A DNA stretch of 47,861 nt from Planctomycetota bacterium (GTDB lineage Bacteria; Planctomycetota; JACOTG01). Position 1 is the first letter of the stretch. Every line of letters starts with the position of its first letter. Where the stretch lies: positions 1 through 47,861 of the forward strand of contig JACOTG010000040.1 of NCBI GenBank assembly GCA_016178505.1, written 5' to 3'. Below are positions 7,954-16,629 of the stretch, piece after piece. The notes beneath the pieces are model-generated. The model was not told where the DNA came from, did not search any database, and worked only from the letters and a program-made list of their open reading frames with translations. A program made the translations under genes and the position numbers.

Positions 7954-9058
7954 GGGTTTTTGATTCCTCTTTGGCGACCAAGGGGACCGACACACGAACG
8001 CAGGTTCCCTGCCCGGGATTGCTTTCGACACCCAAATGCCCACCAACAGATTCCACGCAAGAACGGGCGACGCGGAGACCGGTTCCGACTCGCCGTTCTT
8101 TTGTCGAGAAACGCGTCTCTCCGATCTTGTCCAGGATTTCGACCGGCATTCCCGGACCGGTGTCTCGAATCGACAGTACGGCTTCGCCATCGCCGACCTC
8201 GAGATCGAATGTCAACTTCCCCGCGGTCGGCATTGCTTCGAGCGCATTGATCGCAATGTTCAGAATGGCGTTCTGCAGAAGTTCACGCGCACCATTCACA
8301 CGAATCGGTCCGTCTGGGATTCGCAACGTGAATTCGATCTTCTGGTGCCTGGCTTGTGTTCCGACGAGCATGCCGATGTCACGCACGAGTTCCCGAAGAT
8401 CGACATCGCGCTGTCCGGTCAGCAGCCGGTATTGGCCCAGCATGGAATTCAGGGAGCGGTCGAGTCGCAGGATCTCCGCCTGAAGCGTATCGAGATAGCG
8501 CGCCTGGCTCGCCCGGATTTCGCCGTCGGGGGCTGGACTCTTCAAGATCGCTTGGCGCAGCAGCTCGACGTTGAACACCATCGCATTCAGTGGTGTCTTG
8601 AGGTCGTGCGCGACTGCGCCCGAAACGTAGGCGAGCGCCCGCATCCGCGACGCAAGTCCCAGGTCGATTTCGTCCGATTCCGATCGCTGCCTATCGCGCA
8701 CGAGGGCCACGACCCCACTCTTGGTCCCACGGTTGCGCGGGTAGACCTCGAGCACAACCTGACGGATGGCTCCGTTCACCGGCAGATTCAGGTCGAGCAT
8801 CGTGCCGCCCGACTCTGCGTCGCCAGACTGCGCCGCGGCGCCCATCACGGCTCGCGTCACTTCCGACCAGCAGTCGTCGCGAACGTTCGTGTCCGGACGA
8901 CCCAGGATCGTGGAAGCCTCTTGGCTCGCAAAATCGAGCTTTCCATTCGTGTCGAAGACGAGGATGCCGACGCTGAGCGAGCCCGCGAGAGCGTGTTCGG
9001 CGCCACGCGGGACAGGCGCACCCGCTTGATCCCCTGTCACTTCAGCCGTCAAACCCAT
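7919..9058 (-). CDS. NtrB-like PAS histidine kinase, cognate of the adjacent regulator
   Basis: Soluble sensor kinase of 379 residues, presumed to phosphorylate the sigma-54 activator encoded directly downstream. A PAS-like segment (about 25-110, with VGILVFDTNGKLDFAS) precedes the HisKA box AYVSGAVAHDLKTPLNAMVF with His151. The ATPase domain has the N-box LLQNAILNIAINALEAM, G1 box IRDTGPGMP and G2 box GTGLRVARS. No transmembrane segment is visible, so it senses a cytosolic cue. The ATG at 9056-9058 has an AAGGGG ribosome-binding site about 5 nt upstream; a longer in-frame start at 9148 adds only low-complexity residues. The downstream regulator starts inside its last codons. Family and pairing are well supported; the signal is unknown. 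Confidence 0.93.
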   Translation of the reverse strand: MGLTAEVTGDQAGAPVPRGAEHALAGSLSVGILVFDTNGKLDFASQEASTILGRPDTNVRDDCWSEVTRAVMGAAAQSGDAESGGTMLDLNLPVNGAIRQVVLEVYPRNRGTKSGVVALVRDRQRSESDEIDLGLASRMRALAYVSGAVAHDLKTPLNAMVFNVELLRQAILKSPAPDGEIRASQARYLDTLQAEILRLDRSLNSMLGQYRLLTGQRDVDLRELVRDIGMLVGTQARHQKIEFTLRIPDGPIRVNGARELLQNAILNIAINALEAMPTAGKLTFDLEVGDGEAVLSIRDTGPGMPVEILDKIGETRFSTKERRVGTGLRVARSCVESVGGHLGVESNPGQGTCVRVSVPLVAKEESKTHAIRTGSRRRS

Positions 9059-10116
9059 CAAACCCCTTCCGCGACGGCCATCGCCGCCGGACTTCTCCCA
9101 TCTACCGTGACCCGATCGGCGGTTGCCATCGCGCGCTGCATTCGGCATTCGCTCCGGTCAGGAGAGAAGGCGCAAGCTTTTCTCACGAAATCCACGCTCT
9201 GCAAAAAAGGGGCACAAGTGAGCATCGCGCGGAGTAATTTTGTGCGAAAGTGCATTTTCTTCATCTCCGTGCCCCTCGACACGGGACTCCGTTCGACGAA
9301 CGCCGTCACGCGTAAAAACGGTCGAGCACCGGTGTCGATTAGACTCGAACGCCGCGGCCGTCGAGTTGCCGTATCCGCCGCGGCCGACCGTTCGCGCCAC
9401 GCCGACCATCGAACGCGATCCTCCGCTCAGAACGTCTCGTTCACGCCATGCTTGCCGGCGGCTCTGGCGTTGCGCTTCGGAGGCTCGTCGCGCTCCAAGT
9501 GCTCTCTCTTCTTGTGGTTCGTAGGCTGGAGCGCCCTTGCCAGATCCCCTGGGGCAATCGGGAAGCCTGACACGCCAGAGGACACTGCAGGCCGTGACAT
9601 TAGATCACTCTCTCATTCGCACGCCAAGCGTGAGACGGGCCGTCTACGGCGAGCGATGCCCGTCGACGGAGACCGCCACGCCGGCCAGACTCCCAGTCGG
9701 ACCCGAATCGCCGGTCGTGTTCGCTGCGTGCCCGCCAACCCGGATCGCCGCGGCCGCGAACGCCCGATGTCGGAAGTGCACGATCGACGGATCCGCCGAG
9801 TGAAATTGGCAATTCTTGCGCACGTGGCTGAAAGAACTGCTCCTGAAGTCCCAGCCACGACGGTGCGCGAGGGCGTTCACCGGCGACCGTCCGCGACGTG
9901 CAAATGACTCGTAGCAGCCCTCGCCGCTTCGCCGATTCTGGGCCTGTCGCCGTTGAGCGGCGAGCCGCCGCCAAACACACATGACGCCTCGAGTCACGGC
10001 ACTTGAACGCTCCGCGACCGATGCCATCGCCGGCCACGCGACGTGACCGCAGCCGGTCCCGCGCGCGTCCACAGAGTCCGTCGTGAGGAGCGGCAAGTCT
10101 TCGATCTTCCATGTCG

Positions 10117-10132
10117 TGGCACAGACGTTGCG
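10117..10132 (+). promoter_or_regulatory. sigma-54 promoter consensus (TGGCAC-N5-TTGC)
   Basis: TGGCAC at 10117-10122, five bases (AGACG), then TTGC at 10128-10131 and G give an exact -24/-12 match. Transcription would start near 10143 and run rightward. The first recognised gene downstream is the PRC-barrel gene at 10951, about 800 nt away. An activator of the required type is encoded in the same region. Confidence 0.5.
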
Positions 10133-10915
10133 GTTGTTGCGTTCGGGAGCGAACGCCAGCGCGAGAATCAGAGGGCGATGTTCGCTTCCGTTGAAAACTG
10201 AGCTGGGTCTTTCGAGACGAAGGGCGGAGGGCCCAGTGCGAAGTCACTTGATTGGACCACCTATTGCGCGTTCGCACCGGCACCGCTCGTGCAACCGTCG
10301 GGTACTGGACCACTCGAACGATTGCTCCCCCAACTGCCCAACCCGTATGAACACTTTTCCCTTCCCCGCCGAGCGGACGCGCATCCTTTTCTCCTCTCTT
10401 CCTTCGGTTTTGCCCATCGACGTCGCTGCCCGGCCATTCCCTCCCGATTTGCCAACCTAGAAATCCTTGCGAAGGAACGCTTTCAGCATCTCCGTCGACG
10501 CGAGGCGCGGCTCACTCGTTCTCGATGTTGGCCAACGAGTCGACGACGGTCCTCGTTGCCCGAGGTTCTCCGCGATGACCTGGAAGTCGCAGGGCGAGAC
10601 TCCGAGAACCACGCGCTGAATCCGGAGGAAGAACGGAACAGCCGACAATGGGCTGCAGGAAGTACATGGAAAGTTGAAGCCCCTCCGCGCTCGTCACTTT
10701 CGAATCGCGTCTTGCGGAGTCTTCGAAAGTTCGCACGCCTAGCGGGCGCGACGAGGCATGAGCGGAACCCGATGAGCAGCTGGTCGGGACTTTGGCCTCA
10801 ACTTTGCTCACCGATCGCTCGGGCGCGGCGCCTTGTGAAATCTCCCCGAAAGTACTGACCATTCGATTTGCGGAAGTGCATGAATCGACTCGAGAGTTCT
10901 CAGGCTTGAATCAAC

Positions 10916-10946
10916 CGGAGGAAACCCTCCGATGAACCTAGGAGGT
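10916..10946 (+). promoter_or_regulatory. leader with two mutually exclusive pairings around the ribosome-binding site
   Basis: CGGAGG (10916-10921) pairs perfectly with CCTCCG (10926-10931) across a 4-base loop. The same CCTCC (10926-10930) can instead pair with the true Shine-Dalgarno GGAGG (10941-10945) that serves the GTG at 10951. The arrangement could switch translation on or off, but no data beyond the sequence support this. Confidence 0.35.
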
Positions 10947-10950
10947 CAAC

Positions 10951-12336
10951 GTGGGAAAGAGACCGTTGGTCATTGCATGTGTGTTCGGAATCGTCGCCTT
11001 CGGTGGCAATGGAACGTTTGCTCAACGAACCGGAGACGACCGTGACAATCGGCTGCATAGCGGGATCGCCAAGGCGCGATCGCTCATCGGCGGCGATATC
11101 GAAAGTCCACGCGGCGAGGACGTCGGCGACATCGAGGACATCGTGTGTGACGCCGCGCGGACCTCGATCGCGTTCGTCGTCGTGAGCCTCGAGGGGCGTG
11201 GAACCGATAGCAGTCAGTACACGCTGCTCCCCTGGAGCGCCGTTACGCCGAAGCCGGGCAAAGAAGACAAGCTCATCGTCAACTTCGATCCTGACTCACT
11301 TCGAAATGCGCCGGCGTTCAATAAGAAGAACTGGCCAGACTTGTCGGCTTCTCGGTGGCGAACCGACGTCGACAACTTCTTCGGTTCGAGAGGCCGCACT
11401 CCGCGAGACGCGGGGTACCGCGACGATTCCGATTACCGCCCCCAAGGCGACAACAGAAACGACTCCTCGAAGAACAACTACGACTCGAATCGCGGCGATC
11501 GCGATCGTGACGACTTGGGAAATGGTTACCGTCGTGACGATCAAGCGTCGCGAACGAACACCCTCAACATGCTCCGACTCAGCCAAGTCGTCGGCGCCGA
11601 CGTGGAGAACACCGCCCGCGAAGGCTTGGGTGACATCCACGACATCGTCATCGATCCACAAACCGGCAAAGTCCCTTACGCCGTCCTTTCGTTCGGCGGC
11701 TTCCTCGGAATGGGTGACAAGTGGTTCGCCGTGCCGTTGGACGCGCTGACTTTCGTCCCTCGCGAATCAGGGAAGACGGTGAAGATCGACCGGGCGGTCC
11801 TCAACATGGACAAGCAAAGGCTGAAGAACGCCCCCGGGTTCGACAAGGACCACTGGCCGGTAATGGCCGACACACGGTTCGCGAGCGACATCGCAGCGTT
11901 TTACGGAGCGACGCCCACCCGAGATCGAAACGGTCGAGCCGGGAGCCAGTGGGAAAACGACTCCGATCAACGAACGGCGATTCGTGACAGCGTGGGTCAC
12001 AAGGCGATGCGAGCGTCTCAGCTCATGCGGTTGACCGTGAAGGACACGGCGGGCAAGAACGTCGGCGATGTCGAGGACTTGGTCGTCGATCCGAGCACCG
12101 GTCGCGTCTCTTTCGTCGTTCTCTCGATGGGCGGCGTTCTGGGAGTCGGCGAGAAGCTCGTCGCGATTCCCTGCCGCGCAATCAACGTGGGACCCGATCA
12201 AAAGACCGCGTACCTGAACGTCGACGAGGAGAAGCTGCGTCGAGCGCCGACGTTCGACAAGAGCAACTGGCCCGACGTGTCCGATACTCGATGGTGGAGT
12301 GAAACGAGTTCGTACTTCGGAATGGAGAGCGACTGA
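10951..12336 (+). CDS. secreted protein with three PRC-barrel units
   Basis: Exported protein of 461 residues. A signal peptide (MGKRPLVIACVFGIVAFGGN, cleavage near TFAQ) is followed by three related units at about 39-145, 204-318 and 352-456. Each starts with a PRC-barrel pattern such as GDIEDIVCDAARTSIAFVVV or GDVEDLVVDPSTGRVSFVVL. Each ends with a shared tail (AP-x-FDK-x-NWP, or a close variant, then a DTR/SRW patch and FFG/FYG). Units 1 and 2 are joined by a very hydrophilic Asp/Arg/Asn-rich linker (about 150-203). PRC barrels are small beta domains found in photosynthetic reaction-centre H subunits, RimM and many envelope stress proteins; the function here is unknown. The GTG start has GGAGG 5 nt upstream. 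Regulation may involve the structured leader and the distant sigma-54 site. Confidence 0.85.
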   Translation: MGKRPLVIACVFGIVAFGGNGTFAQRTGDDRDNRLHSGIAKARSLIGGDIESPRGEDVGDIEDIVCDAARTSIAFVVVSLEGRGTDSSQYTLLPWSAVTPKPGKEDKLIVNFDPDSLRNAPAFNKKNWPDLSASRWRTDVDNFFGSRGRTPRDAGYRDDSDYRPQGDNRNDSSKNNYDSNRGDRDRDDLGNGYRRDDQASRTNTLNMLRLSQVVGADVENTAREGLGDIHDIVIDPQTGKVPYAVLSFGGFLGMGDKWFAVPLDALTFVPRESGKTVKIDRAVLNMDKQRLKNAPGFDKDHWPVMADTRFASDIAAFYGATPTRDRNGRAGSQWENDSDQRTAIRDSVGHKAMRASQLMRLTVKDTAGKNVGDVEDLVVDPSTGRVSFVVLSMGGVLGVGEKLVAIPCRAINVGPDQKTAYLNVDEEKLRRAPTFDKSNWPDVSDTRWWSETSSYFGMESD

Positions 12337-12609
12337 GAGTCGTTGCGAGAACAGGCGCCGGAATACCCGGCCATTACTATGGCCGATCGAAGGTGGACTG
12401 CCGCGTGACGATGCACGCTCGATCGTTTGAGAGTTGAGCGCGCGCAGTGGGCTCGCGGCGAACCCACCAATATATGGAGCGAGGGAGATGGAAGCCCCGT
12501 TTCCCTCGTTCCTTTTTTGTCTTACGAACAGGAGCTCGCACCGATCGATGCGAGAAATGAGCGGGCCTCCCCGGTCTCCCAGGAAGGCCCGCTCGATGAG
12601 GCTAGAGGA
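12337..12609. other. convergent intergenic gap with terminator hairpin
   Basis: It lies between the PRC-barrel gene and the end of the large repeat protein gene. Apart from the strong hairpin at 12559-12594 nothing else is recognisable. Confidence 0.5.
12559..12594. terminator. terminator hairpin between convergent genes
   Basis: GAGCGGGCCT (12559-12568) and AGGCCCGCTC (12585-12594) are perfect 10-bp arms around a 16-nt loop. The stem starts 15 nt after the stop codon of the leftward repeat-protein gene and is followed on that strand by ATTTCTC, a weak T-run. It could also stop rightward transcripts from the PRC-barrel gene. Confidence 0.65.
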
Positions 12610-15600
12610 TCAAGGACCCTGAACGAAGCGGACCAAGGCCGAGTCGGTGACGATCGCGTTCGACGTCCCCGGATCGAAGAAGCCCGCCGTGAAGATCAGG
12701 CGATGCCCAATGATGCGTGGGTTGTTCGGCAGCAGGATGCGTCGCACGAGCGGCTGGTCCATCTTGTTGAAATGCGGCCCGATGACGGCATGCCGCGGTC
12801 CCATCAGCGTGTGCTCTGGAGCGCTCTGCCGGATCTGGGCGTATAGGCGGAAGTCGGTCGGAACTCTCCGACCGTTTCCGTTCCTGGTGAAGTAGTAGAG
12901 CGGGAAAGACGTGCCGACGGTGACGTCGCGGCCCGGTCCCATGAGCGTGAGATCGATGGCGCGCGAGTTTAGGAAGTAGCAGAACTCGTCGACGCCGGCC
13001 GAATCGCCGGGCGAGCCGACGGACGCCACGACCTTCGCGATCTCGAGCGGACCGTCAACCTCACCGATCTGTGCGGTGAACTGGCCGCCGTTCGGACCGA
13101 CCGGCACGATCACCGAACCGATGAGGATGTCGTTCACGTCGTAGGCGTCGAGCCGAGTTTGGCCGCCGCCCGATGCTTCGACGTCGAGGAACGTCAGCTT
13201 CGCCAGCGACGACGTGCGCGGCTGGTTGGGGTTTTGCGGATCGACGAATCGGAATTCGATCACTCCCGAGTCGCTGGTCCCGTCCAGCGGATTCGTCTGG
13301 CAATAGTTCGGCGCCGTGACAGGAACGAGGTCGTCCGTTGCCGAGCCGGGCGATCCCTGCGGGCGAGCGATCGCCGAGCCGGGGCCGGTCTCGTTGGAAG
13401 TCGCCGAGATCGCGACGCCGAGTGTGAGATAGAGCGAATCGACCGGCGTCATGTCTCCGATCACGGATCCATTCGAAGGATTGTGGTCGAAGTTGATGCA
13501 CGGGATCACGGTCACGTCGAATCGGCACGAAGACATGTTACCCGCGCGGTCCGTCGCCATGCAGACGACGGTGTTGTGGCCCGGGCTGAAAACCGAGCCG
13601 GACGGCGGATCGCATTCGAGCGTCGGATTCGGATCGCAAGCGTCACTGGCCGCCGCGAGGTAGTCCACCGGCTGATTCACGTCGCTGATGTCGATCGTGA
13701 TGTCGCCGGAGCACTGAATGGTCGGCGCGGTCGTGTCGCTGACCGACACGTTGAAGCAGCACTGCGAGCTGTTCTCAGAGCTGTCGGACGCGGTGCAGCA
13801 GACCTGCGTCGTGCCGAGCGGGAAGCTGCTCCCAGACGCCGGAGTGCAAGAGACGTCGACGGTCGTGTCGCACAAATCGGTCGCGGTCGCCGTGTAGGTG
13901 ACCGATGTGCCGTTGGTTCCGGCGCACTCGGCGGTGACGTCGCTCGGACACGTGATGCGCGGCGGCGTCGTATCACGCACGGTCACGCTGAACGAACAGC
14001 TCGAGGAATTCATCGACGAGTCGGTCGCCGTGCAGGTGACCGTCGTCGATCCGAACGGGAACGTGCTTCCCGCGGCCGGATTGCACACGATGTTGACGGG
14101 ACCGCCGCACTCGTCCTGCGCAGACGTCATGTAAGAAACGACGGCGCCCGACGGGCTCGTGCATTCGGCCGAAACGTTCGCCGGACAGTTGATCGTCGGC
14201 GCGGTCGTGTCGACGCAACGGAAGTTCAGGTTGAGGACTCCGCCGCCCGGCGTGGCAAAGTCGGTCACTTCGATGAAGTAGGTCGTTCCGGCGGTGGTCG
14301 TGAACGAGATGCCCGACTGGAGAGACCCCGGGCAGTTCGGGCTTCCGCCGTCGTCGTTGCACGCGATCTCCGTGAGCGCGCCGCACTGGCCGGTGTAAGC
14401 CGTCATCACGGTGTCGTACGCCGACGTGCAGGCGTCGAACGTCGCGGTCACTCGGCACGTCGCCGTGAATCGGAACCAGACCGAATTGGAGTTCTGAGCC
14501 GGACCGCCGAACGTGCAGCTCTGAAGCGGATCGTCGACCGCCGTCGTGGCGGCAGACGTGTTTTCGGACACGGTGCTCGTGGTCGACGTGCAATTGATCA
14601 CTGTTGCCGAGCTGCAGCTGTCGTTTGCCGGAGGCGGAACGACGCAGTTCAGCGTGACCGTGAGCGCGCCGCCCGCTCCGCCGTCGAAAGACGTCACGTC
14701 GATGAGGTAGGTCGTGCCGGCGACGGCGGTAAAGGTGACCTGCGACTGGAGCCCGCAGAAGTCGTCATTGCACGCGACTTCCGGAGCCGGCGATGAGCAA
14801 GTGCCGGTGTGGACGCTGACGACCGTGTCGTACGCGCTGGTGCACGTGTCGAACGTCACGTCACAGGTCGACGTCGGAGTGAAGCTGTACCAGACCGAGT
14901 GCGAGTTCTGCGAAGGAGCGCCGAACGTGCAACTCTGCATCGGGTCCGTCGGCGCCGTCGTCGCGCCGGTCGTGTTTTGCGAGGTCGTGAACGGGAACGG
15001 GCCGCTGCCCGGGATGATCGTCGGAGTTCCGCAGCCATCGTTCGCAGGCACGGCGCTGAAGCAGTCGAGCGCGAACGCAAGGAAGCCACCGCCCGGACTG
15101 CCGAAGTCACAAGCCTCGATGAGGTAAGTCGTCCCACCGGTGGCCGTCCACGCGGCCGTCGATTGCAGGCCGCAGAAGTCGTCGCTGCAGGCCACCTCGG
15201 CGCCCGGAGCCGCGCAGGTCCCGGAATACACGGCAACCACCGTGTCGTACGAGCTGGTGCAGGTCGCGAAGGTCGCGCTGCACGTCGCCGAGGGAGTCCA
15301 CTGGAACCAAACGGAGTTCGAGTCGATCCCGCCGCTGCACGAGTGGCTCGGATCCGTTCCCGCCGTGGTCGCACCCGTCGTCACTTGCGATCCCGTCACT
15401 GGGAACGGGCCCGAGGCCGGGAGCACGATCGGCGTGGCGCAGGCGTCGTTCGATGGAGCCGCGACCGAGCAGTCGAGGCTGTAGTTCAACGTCCCGCCAC
15501 CCGGCGACCCGAAGTCGCAAGCCTCGATCCGATAGGTCGTGCCCGCGCGAGCGGCCCACGTCACCTGTGACTGGAGACCGCAGAAGTCGTCGCTGCAGGC

Positions 15601-16629
15601 GAGTTCGGTTCCGAGCGCTCCGCATGCTCCCGAGTAAACCGTGACGACGGTGTCGTAGGAGCTGGTGCACGTCGCGAACGTCGCGTTGCAGTGTGACGAC
15701 GGAGTCCACTGGAACCAAACGGAGTTCGAGTTGGTTCCACCCGAGCAAGACTGGACCGGATCACTCGCGTTGCTGGTAGCGAGCGTGGTGCTCTGCGTTC
15801 CCACGATCGGGAACGGGCCGGCGGCCGGCAGAATGGTCGCCGTGCCGCACTCGTCGTTCGCCGGCGGCGTTGCGGCCGAGATCGACAGGTTGCCGCTCCC
15901 GGTCGCTCCGCCGAATCCGTCGACCTCGATGCGGTAGACGGTGCCGGAAACCGCAGCAAAGCTCACGAGCGAAGCAGCGCCGCACGAATCGTCATTGCAC
16001 GCGACCTGAACGTAGGGTCCGCAGGCCGGCCCCGTGAAGACGCCAATCGTCGTGTCGAACGTCGTGCCCGTGCACGTGTCGATGATCGCAGTTCCGCTCG
16101 CGGCTGCCGTGAACTGGAACCAAACGGTGTTGAGCGCCCCGCTGGTGCACGGGAAGTTCACCGGATCGGACGCTTCGCTCGTTGCATCGACGTTGGTGAA
16201 CGGCGTCAAACCGATCGTGGCGATCGTCGGCGTCGCGCAGCTATCGTTCGGCGGTGCGACGAGTCCGACGGGCCCAGAGCCCTCCCAGTCGCCCGGTTGC
16301 GCGCCCTTGTCGGGCGGGATCTGTCCGTCGAGGACGAGCTTCGCGTGCATGTCGACCGGAGCCTGTCCGTCGAGTCGCAGCTTTTCGGCGCGATCCACCG
16401 GAAGTCGACCGGCGAGACGCAACTTTTCCTCGATCGAGGGCGGCGCAAACGGCTGGGCCGCGTGGCGACCCGACCGAGCGTCGAGCTCGAGCTTCCTCTC
16501 GATCTCGGCCGGTGACAACGAGCTGCCGTTACGGCCAGTCGACTGAGCGATCGCAGGGTGGCTCAGTAGACCGGCTGTGATACAGAGCCCGAGTCCGAGG
16601 GCGAAACATCGCACGTCGTTCTTGTTCAT
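12610..16629 (-). CDS. large secreted cysteine-rich repeat protein with three HYR domains
   Basis: Exported protein of 1339 residues, probably surface-associated. A signal peptide ends near AIAQS (about residue 30). Three 14-residue tandem repeats follow at 67-108, based on EKLRLDGQxPVD. Five copies of a cysteine-rich beta module lie at about 126-253, 256-388, 391-523, 527-662 and 666-805, with landmarks PANDxC, SNSVWFxFTP, CTSxYDTVV, DDFCGLQSQV and AGTTYLIE. Three hyalin-repeat (HYR) domains follow at about 807-1042, recognisable from DTTAPTINCPANV and VTCTATDSS. A C-terminal region of about 300 residues (1043-1339) ends in a predicted beta-rich segment I cannot name. HYR domains are immunoglobulin-like adhesion modules. 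AGGAG stands 8 nt before the ATG. No sorting signal is obvious and the ligand is unknown. Confidence 0.85.
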   Translation of the reverse strand: MNKNDVRCFALGLGLCITAGLLSHPAIAQSTGRNGSSLSPAEIERKLELDARSGRHAAQPFAPPSIEEKLRLAGRLPVDRAEKLRLDGQAPVDMHAKLVLDGQIPPDKGAQPGDWEGSGPVGLVAPPNDSCATPTIATIGLTPFTNVDATSEASDPVNFPCTSGALNTVWFQFTAAASGTAIIDTCTGTTFDTTIGVFTGPACGPYVQVACNDDSCGAASLVSFAAVSGTVYRIEVDGFGGATGSGNLSISAATPPANDECGTATILPAAGPFPIVGTQSTTLATSNASDPVQSCSGGTNSNSVWFQWTPSSHCNATFATCTSSYDTVVTVYSGACGALGTELACSDDFCGLQSQVTWAARAGTTYRIEACDFGSPGGGTLNYSLDCSVAAPSNDACATPIVLPASGPFPVTGSQVTTGATTAGTDPSHSCSGGIDSNSVWFQWTPSATCSATFATCTSSYDTVVAVYSGTCAAPGAEVACSDDFCGLQSTAAWTATGGTTYLIEACDFGSPGGGFLAFALDCFSAVPANDGCGTPTIIPGSGPFPFTTSQNTTGATTAPTDPMQSCTFGAPSQNSHSVWYSFTPTSTCDVTFDTCTSAYDTVVSVHTGTCSSPAPEVACNDDFCGLQSQVTFTAVAGTTYLIDVTSFDGGAGGALTVTLNCVVPPPANDSCSSATVINCTSTTSTVSENTSAATTAVDDPLQSCTFGGPAQNSNSVWFRFTATCRVTATFDACTSAYDTVMTAYTGQCGALTEIACNDDGGSPNCPGSLQSGISFTTTAGTTYFIEVTDFATPGGGVLNLNFRCVDTTAPTINCPANVSAECTSPSGAVVSYMTSAQDECGGPVNIVCNPAAGSTFPFGSTTVTCTATDSSMNSSSCSFSVTVRDTTPPRITCPSDVTAECAGTNGTSVTYTATATDLCDTTVDVSCTPASGSSFPLGTTQVCCTASDSSENSSQCCFNVSVSDTTAPTIQCSGDITIDISDVNQPVDYLAAASDACDPNPTLECDPPSGSVFSPGHNTVVCMATDRAGNMSSCRFDVTVIPCINFDHNPSNGSVIGDMTPVDSLYLTLGVAISATSNETGPGSAIARPQGSPGSATDDLVPVTAPNYCQTNPLDGTSDSGVIEFRFVDPQNPNQPRTSSLAKLTFLDVEASGGGQTRLDAYDVNDILIGSVIVPVGPNGGQFTAQIGEVDGPLEIAKVVASVGSPGDSAGVDEFCYFLNSRAIDLTLMGPGRDVTVGTSFPLYYFTRNGNGRRVPTDFRLYAQIRQSAPEHTLMGPRHAVIGPHFNKMDQPLVRRILLPNNPRIIGHRLIFTAGFFDPGTSNAIVTDSALVRFVQGP
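14215..16254 (-). repeat. five tandem copies of a ~130-codon cysteine-rich module
   Basis: This lies within the large secreted protein gene. The modules are about 390-420 bp each, and the second to fourth are so similar that long DNA stretches recur, for example around the CGCAGAAGTCGTC and GTGTCGTACG segments. Recent duplication or homogenisation is likely, and the array may vary in copy number. Confidence 0.75.
16306..16431 (-). repeat. three tandem 42-bp repeats encoding 14-residue units
   Basis: This lies just behind the signal peptide of the large secreted protein. The units read EEKLRLAGRLPVDR, AEKLRLDGQAPVDM and HAKLVLDGQIPPDK. A degenerate earlier copy may be ERKLELDARSG, about 22 residues before. 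Confidence 0.7.

Larger units (their letters stand above)
9059..10950. other. 1.9-kb region without a convincing gene
   Basis: I read both strands of this stretch and found no product I recognise. The open frames present are arginine- and serine-rich and resemble chance frames of GC-rich DNA. It does hold an exact sigma-54 consensus at 10117-10132, a small inverted repeat (TCGCCG 9947-9952, CGGCGA 9958-9963) about 160 bp upstream of it, and the structured leader of the PRC-barrel gene at its right end. An untranslated RNA or a decayed gene remains possible. Confidence 0.5.

Noticed and set aside
9200..9215. A second sigma-54-like site upstream of the NtrB-like kinase gene (minus strand GTGCCC-N5-TTGCA).
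   Set aside because: The -12 element is good, but the -24 GG is not intact (GTG), so it fails the minimal consensus.
9811..9825. A 15-base match (AATTCTTGCGCACGT) shared with the region before the gas-vesicle genes, where it is on the other strand.
   Set aside because: An exact 15-base match is expected by chance about once or more among all pairs in a window of this size, and flanking bases are not conserved.
8036..9907. 623-codon plus-strand open frame over the NtrB-like kinase gene and its upstream region.
   Set aside because: It is antisense to the kinase in its first half and lacks any recognisable motif in the second.
13159..14796. 545-codon plus-strand open frame across the large repeat protein gene.
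   Set aside because: It is arginine-rich shadow sequence; the minus-strand frame has a signal peptide, HYR domains and regular repeats.
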